Positions 32,976 to 46,321 of a stretch of DNA of 64,000 bases are shown here, one piece after another. This stretch comes from Hyperoodon ampullatus (Eukaryota > Chordata > Mammalia > Artiodactyla > Ziphiidae), in assembly GCA_949752795.1 (NCBI GenBank), contig OX457058.1, positions 37,822,587 through 37,886,586 of the forward strand, read 5' to 3'. The position numbers and the translations under genes are program-made. The notes below the pieces were generated by a model. It saw only the letters and a list, made by a program, of their open reading frames with translations. It did not search any database and was not told where the DNA came from. Numbering within the stretch: position 1 is the stretch's first letter; each line of letters begins with the position of its first letter.

Positions 32976-33609
32976 GGTAAAGGACTAGATTGGATTGTGG
33001 GGAAGAGGGCCGACATCTTTAGCCTTGGCCCTACAAGATGATTCCTTCCTTCCTCACTCTAGCACCAGGCCTCAGGCATCCTGCCCTACCCTCTCCTCCA
33101 TCTTCAGCCCTTCTTCTCTGGGACCCAGCGTGGGGAGTCCTCCTCAGCAGGGCACTCCAGCTCCTGGCCTGTGGCAGGGGTCACCAGAGCTGCAGTGCAG
33201 AGGCAATGGAAGAGCTCCAGGTGCCTGGAGCTGGAGCTGGAGCTGGAGCCGCAGCCGACTGGCCCAACCAAGGCTAGGAAGTGGAGGATCTGAACCAGCT
33301 TCTCCTGGTGGGCTGGGTCCTGGCCCAGGTGCTTTTCCAGCTTGTCTCTGGCCCTGGGACCCTCAGGCGTTCCTCCCTGTGTGCTCAAACCAGCCCCAGG
33401 TGCTGCACGAACAAGCTAGGTCTGGGCCCAGGCCGCAGGGGCTTCCACTTGAGCAGTCTCCACTTCTCTTTCATCTGACTCGCCTGGTAGAAGGAGGGAT
33501 ATTTATGGCTGTGTGCTGTTAGATAAGGTGATTAACTTCTGAGCCTCAGCCTGATAGTAACACCAGGTTTACCGCCCTCCTTCCCGTGATAGGAGGAGGT
33601 GGAAGCTAG

Positions 33610-34140
33610 ATCAGAGAAACATGGTCAGTAGAATATTCACTAGTGTGGCAGACACTTCTGGCTGCCCACACAGCATCTGTTACAGCCTCTATTCTTTCTC
33701 CCTTAATAACAGGGCTCTGTATTATCATGGGTGGTGATATGCCCAGCTGAAAAACTGTATTTCCCAGCCTCTCTTGCAGATGGAATGGCCAATGAGATTT
33801 ATTAGAATATTGTTTGGGGCTTCTAGGAAAGCTCTTTAAAGCAGAGAGGTACACTCCTGTGGCTCTACTCCCTTATATTGTCATCCTGGAAAATGTGATG
33901 GCTGGTGCTTCAGCAACCATTTTGTGACCCTCAGGCAAGCTCAAGGACAGCAGTCACACCTAAGGCTGGTGGATCAGAAGGAAGCCTGAGGCACTGATAA
34001 CAACATGGAAGTGCCATACTGGCCCAGAACAGTCTAACTCTAAATTTCTTTAATGTGAGAGAGAATAAATTACCATCTTGTTTAAGTCATTGTCAGTTTG
34101 GGTGTGTGCTATGAGCAGCCAAACATAATTCCTGTTCACA
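33610..34140 (+). repeat. Old LTR-like interspersed repeat
   Basis: Text such as GGCCAATGAGATTTATTAG, TTCTAGGAAAGCTCTTTAAA and TTGTTTAAGTCATTGTCAGT resembles mammalian MaLR or related LTR relics. The family is uncertain and nothing coding remains. Confidence 0.45.
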
Positions 34141-34156
34141 TAGTAAAGAAGTTCAG

Positions 34157-34395
34157 GGCTTCCCTGGTGGCACAGTGGTTAATAATCTGTCTGCCAATGC
34201 AGGGGACACGGGTTTGAGCCCTGGTCCAGGAAGATCCCAACTGCTGCTGAGTAACTAAGCCCGTGCACCACAACTACTGAGCCTGCACTCTAGAGCCCAC
34301 AACTACTGAGCCTGCGTGCCACAACTACTGAAGCCCATGTACCTAGAACCCATTAATTAAACAAATAAATTTATTTTTTAAAAAATTATTAAAAA
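34157..34395 (+). mobile_element. CHR-2-type SINE, internally shortened
   Basis: Begins GGGCTTCCCTGGTGGCACAG and ends in an AAATTTATTTTTTAAAAAAT tail. Several of the usual internal repeat units are missing. Confidence 0.88.
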
Positions 34396-34570
34396 AAGTT
34401 CCTAGATTATCCTTGTCGACAAATTGGGCCATGTGAGCTTAAGTTAAGTGAATTCATAACAGATTCAATGTTCCCACAGTTGAATGGATGGATGTTCACC
34501 TAGAGGAAGGTCTCTAGTGATGTGCCACCAACTCTATTCCCAGCCTCGTCATGGGCAGCATTATGATCTT

Positions 34571-34918
34571 TTTAATTAATTTATTTATTTTTAATTTTCT
34601 TATTTTATTTATTTATTTTTGGCTGTGTTGGGTCTTCATTGCTGTGTGCGGGCTTTTCTCTAGTTGCGGCCAGCGGGGGCTACCTTCGTTGAGGTGCACA
34701 GGCTTCTCATTGCGGTGGCTTCTCTTGTTGCGGAGCACGGGCTGTAGGTGCGCAGGCTTCAGTAGTTGTGGCTCGTGGGCTCTAAAGTGCAGGCTCAGTA
34801 GTTGTGGTGCACGGGCTTAGCTGCTCTGCGGCACATGGGATCTTCTCAGACCAGGGCTCGAACCCATGTCCCCTGCATTGGCAGGCGGATTCTTAACAAC
34901 TGCGCCACCAGGGAAGCC
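34571..34918 (-). mobile_element. CHR-2-type SINE, long form
   Basis: Minus orientation, flanked by AGCATTATGATCTT on both sides (34557 onward and 34920 onward). Confidence 0.92.
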
Positions 34919-37218
34919 CCAGCATTATGATCTTGAATGAAGTTACGGACTGATCTAATTGGGGGTAAGATCCAAACCCAAGAAGTTAACTGGGTTACAG
35001 CCAGGATCTAAAGAGATTCTGGCAGGCTGGAACAACTGATCGGATCTCATTACTAATAAGGTAGAATCAGCAGAGCCCTATGTACCCTCCCTCTAAGTTG
35101 AGGGTTAGGAGACATCATGTAACTAGCAGCAACTGTGGAAAGGGCATGGTACTCGTTGCCTTCTAGGCACCAAGGGCATGAAAGTCAAATGTGATCCCAT
35201 TCACGTTTGCAAGAAACAGGGAATCTTCAATCAAGGAGGCAGTGGTCTCTTATTGCCTATGCGGGGTAAGTGGTCAAATCTGGGGGCCACAGTTTATGAG
35301 GGCAGGGGATAAACCCTAGCTCAGGAGAGGGAGGTTAGTGAGGGGCTTGAAGCCAGGTCACCAGAGAAATAGCTGAAGGACTTGGGAATGTTTCATCCAA
35401 AAAGGAAAAGACACAGGGGATGTGAGAGTTGTCTCCAGATGCCTCGAGGGGATACTCCAGGGAGAGTCTGAAGGCCTTTCTAAGATCACAGGGGCTGTCT
35501 TGTGAGGGGGTGAATGGCCTGTACATGGAGGTGGTCGAGAAGAAGCCAGCTGAGTACCTGCAGGAGCTGGAGGGGATAGCTTGCTGTTGTCTCTGCCAAC
35601 ACTGACAGGTACCATAAAACAGGCGTTTGGACCTGATGATCCCTGAGGTACTTTCAGAGCTGAGGCCAAGAATCAGGGAGAGGACAGGAGCTGTCCCCTG
35701 GGGAGTCTCGGGGCGAGGGAGCCACAGGAGACCTTGGCTTCAGGACATCTTGGACGGGGGGAGGGCAGAATAAGGCCTCCCATGTGCTTCAGCGCTTGTG
35801 ACACTCCCACCCCTGTTCTTCTGTGTGCCGGCAGCTCGGGCTCAGCTGGGCCTGCTCTCAGGGCCGGAACCACAGGGCCACGTGACCTTTGGCTCAGCTC
35901 GCCGGCGTGGCACCAGTCAGCTTGGCACTACGAGGCAGGCAGTGTCCACATCAGTATTCCTATTATACAAGTGAAGCAACAGGGGCCTCCGTCCCATCAG
36001 CCCCTGATCGACTTCCCAGGACTTTGCCCCAGACCACCAGTCAGATGGGAAGGGCAGAGGCCCAGGTTGGGGTCAGAATGTGCTCCCTGAGCCCCAGCCC
36101 TGCGAGGAGCTGCGGAGGGCATGGCCTCTGTTCAGCCTGCTCTGGGTGGCTTAGCGCAGGCCTCACCTGTGTTTGTTCACCCCCAGCCCTGCTCCAGGAA
36201 GTTCTCCACCCGCTCTTTCTCCCTGGGCAGGTGGTGCAGGTGGGAATAGGCCCAAGGACGTGGAGCCAGCTTAAGGGCTGGCCTCTGCCCCGTAGGTTTT
36301 CTTTCCCTTCCTTCCCCTTGGGTCCCTGCCAAGCCCTGGGGGTGGTCAGGCTGTGGGAACATGGGAGGGAAGGGGGCTGCATGCAGGGGGCCGTGTGGTA
36401 TTCTCATTACCAGCCAGCAGTGAGGGCCAGCCCAGCCTCCCCCTTGGCCACTGTGGCTGCCTTCACACCTCCCGTCTGCCTGTTGACACAATGCCGCCTC
36501 CCCCAGGGCAGAAGGTGTCAACTTGGGAACGAGGGTGTGCAGGGGCCTCCAAAACAGCCCGGCAGCAGGTCCCCTCAGAAACCCTGGAAAGCCCTTCTGG
36601 GATGGGGGTGGGAGGCTGCAGGTCCCCATCCTGGGAGGCCCAAGGAAAAGGCAGAGCCTGTGTCCTTGGAACGGGGAGCAGGGTGCCGGGGGGCCTGCAT
36701 GGGCCCCTCGCTCCGGGAGCCCTGAGTCAGCCTGCCCGGATACTCCCCTCCCCTGACCCCAGGGGCTGGTGCGTGACTCTGGGCACAGCCAGGGAAGCCC
36801 AATGACCAGGCCCTGCCAGGCAGGCACCATCAGTGTCACCAGAGGCTGACAGCCACCAGGCAAGGTCACAGAGTGGCCCCTGGAGCTGAATTCACCCTGA
36901 CCAGGCCTCAGACTACTGGTCTCTGAGCATTTCCACACCACACGGCACCCAGCGCTGTGCCTGCAGCAGCCCGTTCAGTGCTCAAACCCCAGGCCTGACA
37001 GCCTGCTCTTCCCTGCTTGCTGAGCTAGGGAAACCAGGCCCAGAGAGGCCACTTCCTTTGCTTTAGGTCCCCGAGAACCACAGTTCAAACCCACAAAGGC
37101 CATGCACCCCATCATTGGGAAACACTGTTCTGAACTAGGGGGCTGAGGCTCCAGGGAGGGAGGAGTCTCTGCTGCCCTCTGGGAGCTGAGAGTTGGAGGA
37201 GGAAAAAAAATTGGCTCT

Positions 37219-37407
37219 GAGGGCTTCCCTGGTGGCGCAGTGGTTGAGAGTCCGCCTGCTGATGCAGGGGACACGGGTTCGTGCCCTGGTCCGGGAGGAT
37301 CCCACATGCCACTGAGCGGCTGGGTCTGTGAGCCATGGCCGCTGAGCCTGTGCGACCGGAGCCTGTGCTCCACAACGGGAGAGGCCACGGCAGTGAGAGG
37401 CCCGTGT

Positions 37408-37438
<31 letters not shown>

Positions 37439-37439
37439 G
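37219..37439 (+). mobile_element. CHR-2-type SINE, young form
   Basis: Begins GGGCTTCCCTGGTGGCGCAG and has an A-run of about 26 bases. Flanked by the duplication GGCTCTGAG. Confidence 0.94.
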
Positions 37440-38769
37440 GCTCTGAGTCTGTGGGGCCCTGGAGTGCGGGGCGCCCATGGACAACAGAGTGGAGCCACCT
37501 GGCCAGGTGATCAGTGCAGGTCCCAGGAGGAAGGGAGGGACCTGAAATTGTGGATTTTCTCCACGTGGAGGTGGGGCATTCCTGGCCGAGGGGAAAGGTG
37601 TGAGCTCAAGTCTGGAAGCAGGGAAGCCCAGGGCTAATTTGGGTGATTCCAAGTGGTCTGGAGCCCTGGGTTGCAGGTGGGGAGGGTGGGAGGGGTGTGG
37701 ACAAGCAAGTGGGAGCCGGGTGGGGTTGGAAAGTCCTGCTGAATGAGGAGTTTGGACTCTTAGGGAGGCAATGAGACCCACAGAAATTCTGAGGAGGGAG
37801 TGGGGTTGGGCGGTAAAGAGCTGGAGGCAGGAAACCGGTCAAGAGACTGCGGTCACATCACAGCAAGGGCTGACTAGATTGGGGCACAGGAGGGGCGCTG
37901 GGAGTGGGCAGAGGATCCAATAGGAGGGAACGTGGGAAAAAGTGGGAAGGACATGGCCACTAGTGCCTGGGGCCACAGGCATCCGGGGAGCTGCCCAGCA
38001 GGCCGGGGGCATGGAGGTGGACTCGACGTTCTTCCTCCAACAAGAAGGCTGAGCCAAGGAGGCTGGTGTGGAAGGGCCTGCAGAGGCCCCAGGGCTGCCT
38101 GGTCCATCTCCTTGGGCGACAAGGCACAGTAGAGGTGGCTCAGGCCTAGGACCATCCATGCCTGGGCTCAGTCCCCATCTGAGCCTCAGTCTCCTCATCT
38201 ATGAAATGGGTGTCCTTGCCAGGAGGATCAGATGCAGCATCAGGTGTTCAGCATGTAGGACTATGTGAGTATTGCCTGCCTGCCCTGCTGGGGAGGAGTG
38301 ACCATCTGTGGTCCTGCAGCTCTAGGGAGGGACAAAGGAGGAGAATGACTGGTGCTCACTCCTGCAGGCTCTGCGAGGGAAGACCCAGCCTCCCCAGCCT
38401 GATCTCCAAAAGCTATAAGGGGGCTTGGGTCCACCAGCTCTACTACTGGAATGCAAACAAGGGAGGGAAGGGGGCTGCAAAGTCTTTTTCTTCCTCCCTC
38501 CCTTCCTTCCTTTTCTTTATTTTTTAATTTATAAAAGCAATGCATAATCGTTACAAAGAAGTGAGAAAATACAATCAAAAAGAAGGGAATTTTAAAGCCC
38601 CCACTTCCATCCACCTGGAGAGAACCAGGTTAACACGTTGGTCCATATCTCTGCATCCTAATCTTTTCTGAGCATCCCTACAAGTACAGAGTATGGAGAC
38701 AGAGGCATTGAGGGAGCATGTTGAGTTCTTTTTCCCATTTTCTGAAGCTTCTGGTAATATATATTCTCT

Positions 38770-39395
38770 TTTTTATAACAGCTTTATTGAGATATACTTC
38801 ACATACCATAATTCACCTGTTTGAAGTGTACAGTTCAATATTTTTTATATGTTACATTTAAAATTCCTTTAAATTGTGGTAAAATATATATAACGTAAAT
38901 TTGCCATCTAAACCATTGTTAAATGTGCAATTCAGTGGCATTAATTACATTTGCAATGGTGTGCAACCATCACCACTTCTATTTCCAAAACTTTTTCATC
39001 ATCTCAAGTAGAAACTCTGTACCCATTAAGCAAAAACTCCCCTTTACCCCCAGCCCCCAACCCCTGGTAGCTTCTCATCTGCTTCCTGTCTCTATGAATT
39101 TGCCTATTTTAGGTACCTCTCATATAAGTCTAATCATACAGTATTTATCCTTTGGTGTCTGGCTTATTTCATGTCATCAAGGTTCATTCACAGTGTAGAA
39201 TGTGCCCAAACTTCATTCCTTCTTATGGTTGAATAATACTCCATTGTACATTTATACCACATTTTGTTTATCCATTCATCAGTTGATAGACATCTGGGTT
39301 GTTTCCACTTTTTAGCTATTATGAATAATGTTGCTATGAATGTTGGTGGACAAATATTTGTTCTAGCCCCTGCTTTCAATTCTTTGGATATATAA
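38770..39395 (-). mobile_element. L1 3' fragment, minus orientation
   Basis: Carries the familiar complement of an L1 3' end, for example AGCTTTATTGAGATATACTT and CATTGTACATTTATACCACA. All frames are broken. Confidence 0.85.
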
Positions 39396-39601
39396 AGAGC
39401 ATGTTGTTTTGTGACCTTTTCTCACTAATGTATGAATAACTTTTCCATATCAGCTGTATTTATTTCTGCAATGAGATTTTTTAAGGCATGCCTAGTACTC
39501 CATGGTGTGGCAGTAACAGTTTAGGTAACAAATTCTCTAGCATATACTGAGATGCCTTAAAGTTTTCCACATAGGTGTATCCTTATATTTTAAAAGTTAT
39601 T

Positions 39602-39957
39602 ATTTTTTTTTACATTTATTTTATTTATCTTATTTTTGGTTGCATTGGGTCTTCACTGCTGTGCTGGGCTTTTTTCTGGTTGGGGTGAGCAGGGGCCACT
39701 CTTGTTACGGTGCACGGGCCTCTCACTGCTATGGCCTCTCCTGCTGTGGAGCACGGGCTCTAGGTGCGTGGGCTTCAATAGTTGTGGCACGTGGTCTCAG
39801 TAGCTGTGGCTCGTGAGCTCTAGAGCGCAGGCTCAGTAGCTGTGGCACACGGGCTTAGTTGCTCCACGGCATGTGGGATCCTTCCAGACCAGGGCTCGAA
39901 TCCATGTCCCCTGCATTGGCAGGCGGATTCCCAACCACTGTGCCACCAGGGAAGCCC
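39602..39957 (-). mobile_element. CHR-2-type SINE, long form
   Basis: Minus orientation, ending CCACCAGGGAAGCCCC. Flanked by TTAAAAGTTAT (39589 onward) and its copy at 39958 onward. Confidence 0.92.
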
Positions 39958-42150
39958 CTTAAAAGTTATTTTTAAATTGCACGTGTCACATATGAATGCA
40001 AACTCCTTGTAAAAATTTTAGACATTACAGATATGATTAAAGTCTCCCTTTATCACACCTCAGAACCCAGCCCTTCTTCCACTCCCACACCAAGTAAGTC
40101 CTGGTACATTATCACAGACTTGGTGAGTATGCATTTACGCACATACATACAGTAGAGCCTTACAAAATGCATGGTATCATTTGATGCCTTTATGTGTAGG
40201 GGTTGGTTTTTAGATTTTTGTTTTCTTTTGCTTTTCCTTATATCAGTCGAGTCATACTGAAGGGATTTTTCTGCAGTTTGGTTCTGTCACTCAACAGTAC
40301 ATCTTCACTTGCACCTTTAATTTTTTCTTATCAGGATGAATTCCCCATCAGGGAACCCCCTGGGCAAAGGGCATGCTGAGGCTGTTCTGAAGCCTCAGGC
40401 CAGCCTTGGGGAGCCATGAAGGTGGGTTGTTGAGGCCAACCTTGTTGTGAGCAGCCAGCGGCACATGTCAGCACTCCCAGGGGCCTCAGCCAGCCTGGCC
40501 ACCTGTGCCGGGCGCTGACCTTGCACTCCCAGGGTCTGGGGTGGTGCGTAATCTCCAAGGGTGAAGGAAACTTCCTCGGCTTAGCCAAGGGCTGGATCTT
40601 GGATTTCTCTTGGTGGGGAAACCTCTAGAACCAAGGACTGAGTTCATCCTATCCTTAGTCTTTGGCACATAATCAGTACTGACCATCTAAGACCCTTCTT
40701 CTGTTTGATTTATTATCTGGTCAACTTAAGCTCTATCCTTGCCCCCAACATGTTCTCCACTCTGTCCAGGGATGTCACTGTCCCCCAGCCTCTGGTGAAG
40801 GATCCTATGCCCAGAGGCTGTTTACTCTCCCAGGTCCTGCCTAGGCATTCCAGCTCAGTCCTAGACCCACTCTGCTTCTTATTGGGTCTGAAGACAGATA
40901 CCTCGGGGGAGGGGAGGCAGAGGTGCGCTCCTTCCCCTGACCTTGGGAAGGATGACCTGGAGCTGGCTGAGAGCCTGAGCCACCCAGTGACTTGGCAGGA
41001 GCCTCATCATTGTCCTGGCACCTCACTGTTCTGCTGTGCAGTCAGCCAGGGCAGGGGTGGGGTTAGAAGGAGCCTGAAACCTGTTCGTCCTGCCTGGAGG
41101 GAGCTCCATCCTGTGCTTTCAGCAGGTGCTGGTGTTGGATGCGCCCCAAGTTGGCAGCTGAGCTGGGCCTGCAAATCCCCACTGGGGAGCTGGCGAGCCT
41201 AGAGTTTCGGTCAACCTGTGGTCTGATTGTTTTCAACCTCTGCTTCCAGAGGTGTGTAGGGAAGGTAGGGAGACCTGAGCCCTGTTTGGCCCCTGCCCTC
41301 CTGAGCCCGTCCCCCTCTCCTCATTCCTCTGGGCTCCATCTTGCTCTGCCTTTCTGCATACAGGGGTATGTTTTTCCCAGTGGACAGATGAGCAAATTGG
41401 GGTCCAGAGAGGGCAAGTGGACTGTCTGGGGTCACACGGCCCATCACGCTGGCACTAAGCCAGCTTCACCTATTTCTTAAGCCAGCCCCAGCATCTCTGC
41501 CACACCTGCTTAGCTCCCAGAGCCCACCACCCCCAACCCGCTCTGGCCCTGGCCCCAGAAGAAAAGGGCCTCTGACCGGTTGGCAGGAGGTCTGCCCAGC
41601 TCAGATCCCCAGGTCCTAGGTGGTTGGGTAGCGCCCTCTGCTGTCTGTGGCTGGGATTGCAAGGACACTGGACACCCAGGGGCAGCCCTCTGGCCTGAGA
41701 CGGTGCCTTGCAATCAAGGCATGCAGTCTCCCAGGACAGCTCAGCAGGCAGTTGGGGGTCCCTGCTCCATTTTACAGCCATACAAACTGAGGAGCCGTGT
41801 GACAAGTTTCCCTACATTCACATGTCTACATCTTTGCTCTGGGCTGGTTCAACTACTTAACCCCTTTATGCCTCAGTTTCCCCATATTTCACTATAAGGC
41901 TTAGACCCTCCTCCACTTACCCAGATGAAGTGAAGGAACATAAATGTGACACCCCTAAGGAGAAGGGCACAATCTACTTACCCTGCATTCTCAGCCCAGC
42001 TCCCAGAACAGGGGAGATTCTGGCACTTCCTCTGGAGCCTTTCCCGGAATCTGACAAATCTCTCTCCTTTCCTCCCACCCCCTCCCTCCTCATCACCCCT
42101 TTGCCTCCTGTGACTTCCACTGGCTGTGCATCCGGCTGATCCATGACCAA

Positions 42151-42165
42151 GATAATCAGATTATC
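42151..42165. promoter_or_regulatory. Palindromic paired-type homeodomain (P3) site
   Basis: GATAATCAGATTATC is a perfect inverted repeat containing TAAT-CAG-ATTA, the P3 spacing bound by paired-class homeodomain dimers. A further AATAATC and the palindrome CCATATGG follow within 40 bases. Function is inferred only. Confidence 0.4.
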
Positions 42166-43709
42166 ATGGGTCCAGAATAATCTATTCCATATGGCTTGCC
42201 AACTCGGTGGCTCCGGGAGCTAAAGGTGTGAGGAGAGGGGCTGATCTCAGTTGGAAGGGGCTTCCTGGGAGCTTCCGGGGCCTTAGCTGGGAGGCTGATG
42301 GGGAAGGAGGGAGGTGGAGGAGAAGTTGGGAGCCTTCCTGCTGGGCCCTCTGACTGCTCTGGGCTCCAGGTGGCTGCTGCCCCCTCTCCAGCACAAGCAC
42401 GGCCTCATCTATCCACGACCCAGTGGGGCTTAGGCTCCATGGTGGGGGGCTGGGCACTCCCTGTGCCTTTTCCACTCTCTGGATTGGGGGGTGCTCACTA
42501 TAGGGCATCGCTTCTCAAAAGGGGCCAAGCTTCATAATTCTTGGGAGATTTTACTTTTCACACCCAGAATCTCCTCCAGGGATTCTGGTTCAAGCAGCTC
42601 CAGGGTGGGTCTGGAAACGTTTTTCTTTTTACATCTCAACAGGTCCCAGTGACTCGTAATGAGGTTTCATGGGGGCTTGAGGACTATGGGGCGTCGTCCC
42701 CACCTCGGCACCCTCACTCTCCAGGCGGCCCTCCAGGAGGAAAGGAGCCAATCAAGTCCTCCAGAGGAGACAGGGGAGCTGGTGGTCGGACAGAACACTG
42801 GCTTTGGTCTCAGAGCCAAATGGATCCCAGCTCTGCCCCTACTAGCCATGTGACACATAGGACCGCCGCTCGGCTCCTCCGTGTCTTTAACTACAAGGCG
42901 AGGCAATGATACCCACATCACGTCAGCACAGTAGGTATTACTCATGGCTCAGAAGCAGAGGCCGGGGCCCAGAGATGGAGAGTGAGTTACCCAAGTGACA
43001 CAAGTGGTACACGGCAGGGCAGGGGTTCTATTCTAAGCCACACGGGCCACACCCCAGAGGGGTGTCCTAGGCTGTCTAAAGGTGGGGACTTCATGAATGA
43101 CAATCGCTCCCCTGAAAGGGCTTGCCTCTCAGGCTGGTGCCGAGGTGTGGCGGGAAGATCCCTGGCAGTAGGAAACACCCAAATTAGGAGCTTCCCAGGA
43201 GGTGCGCCTGCTGATGCCAAACAGGCTGGCGGTAGCAGAGAGCTGCTTCCTTCTCCTGGGGCCTCTGGCTCCGGAGGGGATGGGGATTAGGGGCTGCAAG
43301 GGCAGTACTCACATTGCACCTTTGATTAGCACTCCTATGTCAGAGGGCCTGGCCGGGAAAATGAGGGCGCTGAGGCTGGGAGGTGGGAGGGGGAGAGCGC
43401 TCAGGACCCAGGCTTGGCCTGAGGAAGCCGGGTGGTTCCTAGCGGGAAGGCTGAGACGGGGGCCCCAGCCTGAGAGGGTGCTGCCCTTTCCTGCCTGCCC
43501 CCACCCTGGCCAAGGACCCCGACTGAACTCTCACCTCCGCTTGGTGGGGCTGCCCCAAGGCCTCATTTCCCAGCCTTACACGTTGGCAGGCGACGGCAGG
43601 CTCGGGCCAGGGGAGCAAGAGCCACTGGCTCCGGCACTTGTCAAAACACAGGCCCCGGAGGTGTGAAGTCCTCACCCCAGCGGGAGGGCGTGTGGGCCAT
43701 GCAGCCCGG

Positions 43710-43777
43710 AGAACTCATTAACTGGGGCAGCTCCCTAATGAAGCCACCGGAGAGGCTGGCGATAAGGAGATCAAAGG
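43710..43777 (+). promoter_or_regulatory. Candidate mesoderm enhancer: homeobox, GATA and TCF/LEF sites
   Basis: Within 68 bases: CATTAA (43716), CTAATG (43735), GATAAG (43761-43766) and AGATCAAAGG (43768-43777), a full-consensus TCF/LEF site. The cluster is about 2.6 kb upstream of the MESP1 ATG. MESP1 is known to respond to Wnt in early mesoderm. Confidence 0.45.
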
Positions 43778-45134
43778 TGAGAGAGGCATGGGGGCGAGGG
43801 AAGAGGGAGGCTGGCTGACATGAGGGGGTAGAGCCCAGCATCTAGGTTGGGGTCCCCCCTTTGCCCCAACTTGGCTTCGTCAGGCCCACTGACCACAGCC
43901 CTTGCACATTCTGGGCCCCAAGACTCAGAGGCAACAGGAAAGGGAGGGACTCCCACGTGGCACATCCAATTTGTCAGCCTTAGGGCTGGAGACTGAAGGA
44001 CTGGGGTTGGGGGTGGAACCCTCCCATCTGCCCTGCCTCTCATGCCATTTTTGTGAGTTCTTTGCCTCCACAGACACCCCTGGGTCTTTTTAACCCTCTC
44101 TCATGGCGTTTCTCTCCTGCTCCAGATCTCTCAGTGGCTCCCATGTAAGTGAGCGATGAATTAGTTAACTGTTCGGTCCCAGATCTGAGAATCCTCAGGG
44201 GCCAGAGCTGTGTTTTCAGGATAAACAGTCTGCCTCCCACACATATGGCCTCTTGTTTAAAGAATGTCTAGTTGATTTTGTACTTAATAAAATAAAACTT
44301 CACTTCAGAGCATTGCTGCCCACAAACCAGGGAATTGGAGGAATTTTTTGACATTCAGAGGTTGGCAACAGAATGCCCAGAGCCCTCTGAGATCCCACCC
44401 CTCCTGCCTGTCCAGCTTTTAGGCTGCACCTCCCCCTGCTTGGGTGCACAACCAATTCTCACCATTTGTTAGCTCTGGTCCAGTGGATCAAAGGGGCCAT
44501 CACTGGGCTCTAATGCCAGGTTCTTGGCTTGGATCTGGAACCCCAGGAAGGCATCCATCGGCCAGGGTCCAGAAGGGGCAGACCCTGCTGACAGCTGCAG
44601 GCCTGGGCCAGGCTCTCACAGGGAGTAGATGGGTCCCATGGCATGTGCCCATGGAGTGGGCTCCTCCCCTTCTCCCCAATGGTGGGTTGGCATTGCCAGT
44701 GCTGGATGTGACCGTGGGTATAAGCATCTGGGGCTGCTGGGACAGACTGCAGGGTAGAGGGTATAGAGGGTGTTAGAAAAGGCCAAGGGCAGTAGAAGAA
44801 AAAAGAGACAAAGGGAGGAGGGAGGTGGTGAGCGGAGATGCCCAGGAAGAAGGTACCAAGCCACTTGGTTCTTTGCTACAAACCAGCTCAGCCATCAATC
44901 TCACAGAACAGGAAGCCACGGGGGATGCAAAACAGTAGACCGCCGGCACTGAAAGAGACCCTAGATACCAACCACTTCTTCTTCTTCTTTTTAATTTTTT
45001 TTTTACCACTTCTTTTGAAGACATGATACCAGACACCAGGTACTTCACAGTCTAGCTGGAGAGCAGACATCCATGCATGAAGTAGCTATTTTGACAATGT
45101 GCAAACTCAAACCCGAGGGGTCAGGCAGGCAATA

Positions 45135-45605
45135 TATTAGATTCTCTGAGATTTCCCATGTGGACAATCATGTTGTCCACAAATAGAGTTTCATTTCTTC
45201 CTGTCCAATCTGTAAGCCTTTTATTTCTCTTTCCGTTACTGCACAAGCTAGGTACCCCCCACCACCCCCCGGCAACGTTGAAGAGGCATGGGGTAGGAGC
45301 AGACATCCTCACCTTGTTCTCAGTATTAGGGGGAAATCTTTCAGTCTTTCACTATCTAGTATGCTGTTAGCTGTAGCTTCTTTGTAGATGCTTTTCATCA
45401 GACTGAGAAAGTTCTCCTTTAGTCTGAGTTTGCTGAGAATTTTTATCATGAAGGGGTGTTGATTTTTTTTTTTCTTTTGGCTCCTCTGTGGTTTGTGGCA
45501 TCTTATTTCCCTGACCAGGGATTGAACCCAGCAGTGAGAGAGCCCAGTCCACTGGACCACCAGGAAATTCCCCTGAATTTTGTTAAATGCATTTTTCTGT
45601 GTTAT
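45135..45605 (-). mobile_element. L1 fragment with a nested CHR-type SINE
   Basis: Complement of L1 ORF2 sequence at 45135-45457 and 45573-45605, split by a degenerate short SINE at about 45458-45572 (T-run, GGGATTGAACCC, head remnant). Confidence 0.75.
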
Positions 45606-46321
45606 TTGCACTCACATTTCATTGGCAAGGCCCGTTATACCTGCCCCAAAGTGGCAGAATACCAGCTAGAGGCCACTGGTGGCAGCTGTGGCAACAGGCC
45701 GAGCCCTTGATCCTGCCAGGCTGAAGGTGGCCTGGAGGGCAGCAGGCTTCCTCTCCCTCCACTCAGACGGTCCAGCAACCTGCCCAGATTCAGCCAGCTT
45801 GTTGGATTTACCTAGGGTAGCCTTGTCCCTCCCACTCACCACCACCAGGGAAGGGTGCACCCAGGACCAACCTGCCTCAGAGGAGGAATGGATTACTCTG
45901 GCCTCTGGCAGGAATCAGGGCCCCACTCCTGGTCACTATACGAGTCCACAGACCTGGCTGCACTATGCCCTGAGGCTCCCATCATTCAAACTGGAAACGA
46001 AGATTCAAGAAAACTTAAGAATTTGCATAAGGTCCCCAACAGGTGAAGGCAGACCCAAACCTAAGTACTGAACCTCCAGTTCCCCGACCTCGCTTCCTTT
46101 AACCTACTGAGCTGGCCCAACACCCTGGACAGCGCCGGCACTGGCGCAGGCAGGAGGCCCGAGTGTCTGGGTCAGGTGCCCATGCGAGGACCCAGGAGGG
46201 GCCAACCTGGCGCAGCCAACGGGCAGGCACCTTCGCCCCCTGTTGGTTCAAAGGGTCAAGCCCTGCCCCCACCAGGCCCCGAGCCCGCTTTGAAGTGCTG
46301 ATGCGGCCTGGAAGGGGCCAC

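Larger units (their letters stand above)
28700..42100. other. Space between the divergent MESP genes, MESP2-side part
   Basis: No convincing exon. It contains MIR, L2, L1 and CHR elements listed separately, a MIR-like piece at 29220-29400 and L2-like sequence at about 29460-30120. Apparently unique stretches lie at about 35000-37200, 37450-38500 and 40330-42100. Open frames at 35.9-36.9 kb are GC-rich chance frames without recognisable domains. Confidence 0.55.

Noticed and set aside
33224..33250. CTGGAG hexamer run as a coding repeat
   Set aside because: Only about four units, in sequence with no supported gene; a simple repeat.
35889..36941. Long open frames on both strands at about 36 kb
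   Set aside because: GC-rich sequence, opposing overlapping frames, no recognisable domain, no good splice context; chance frames.
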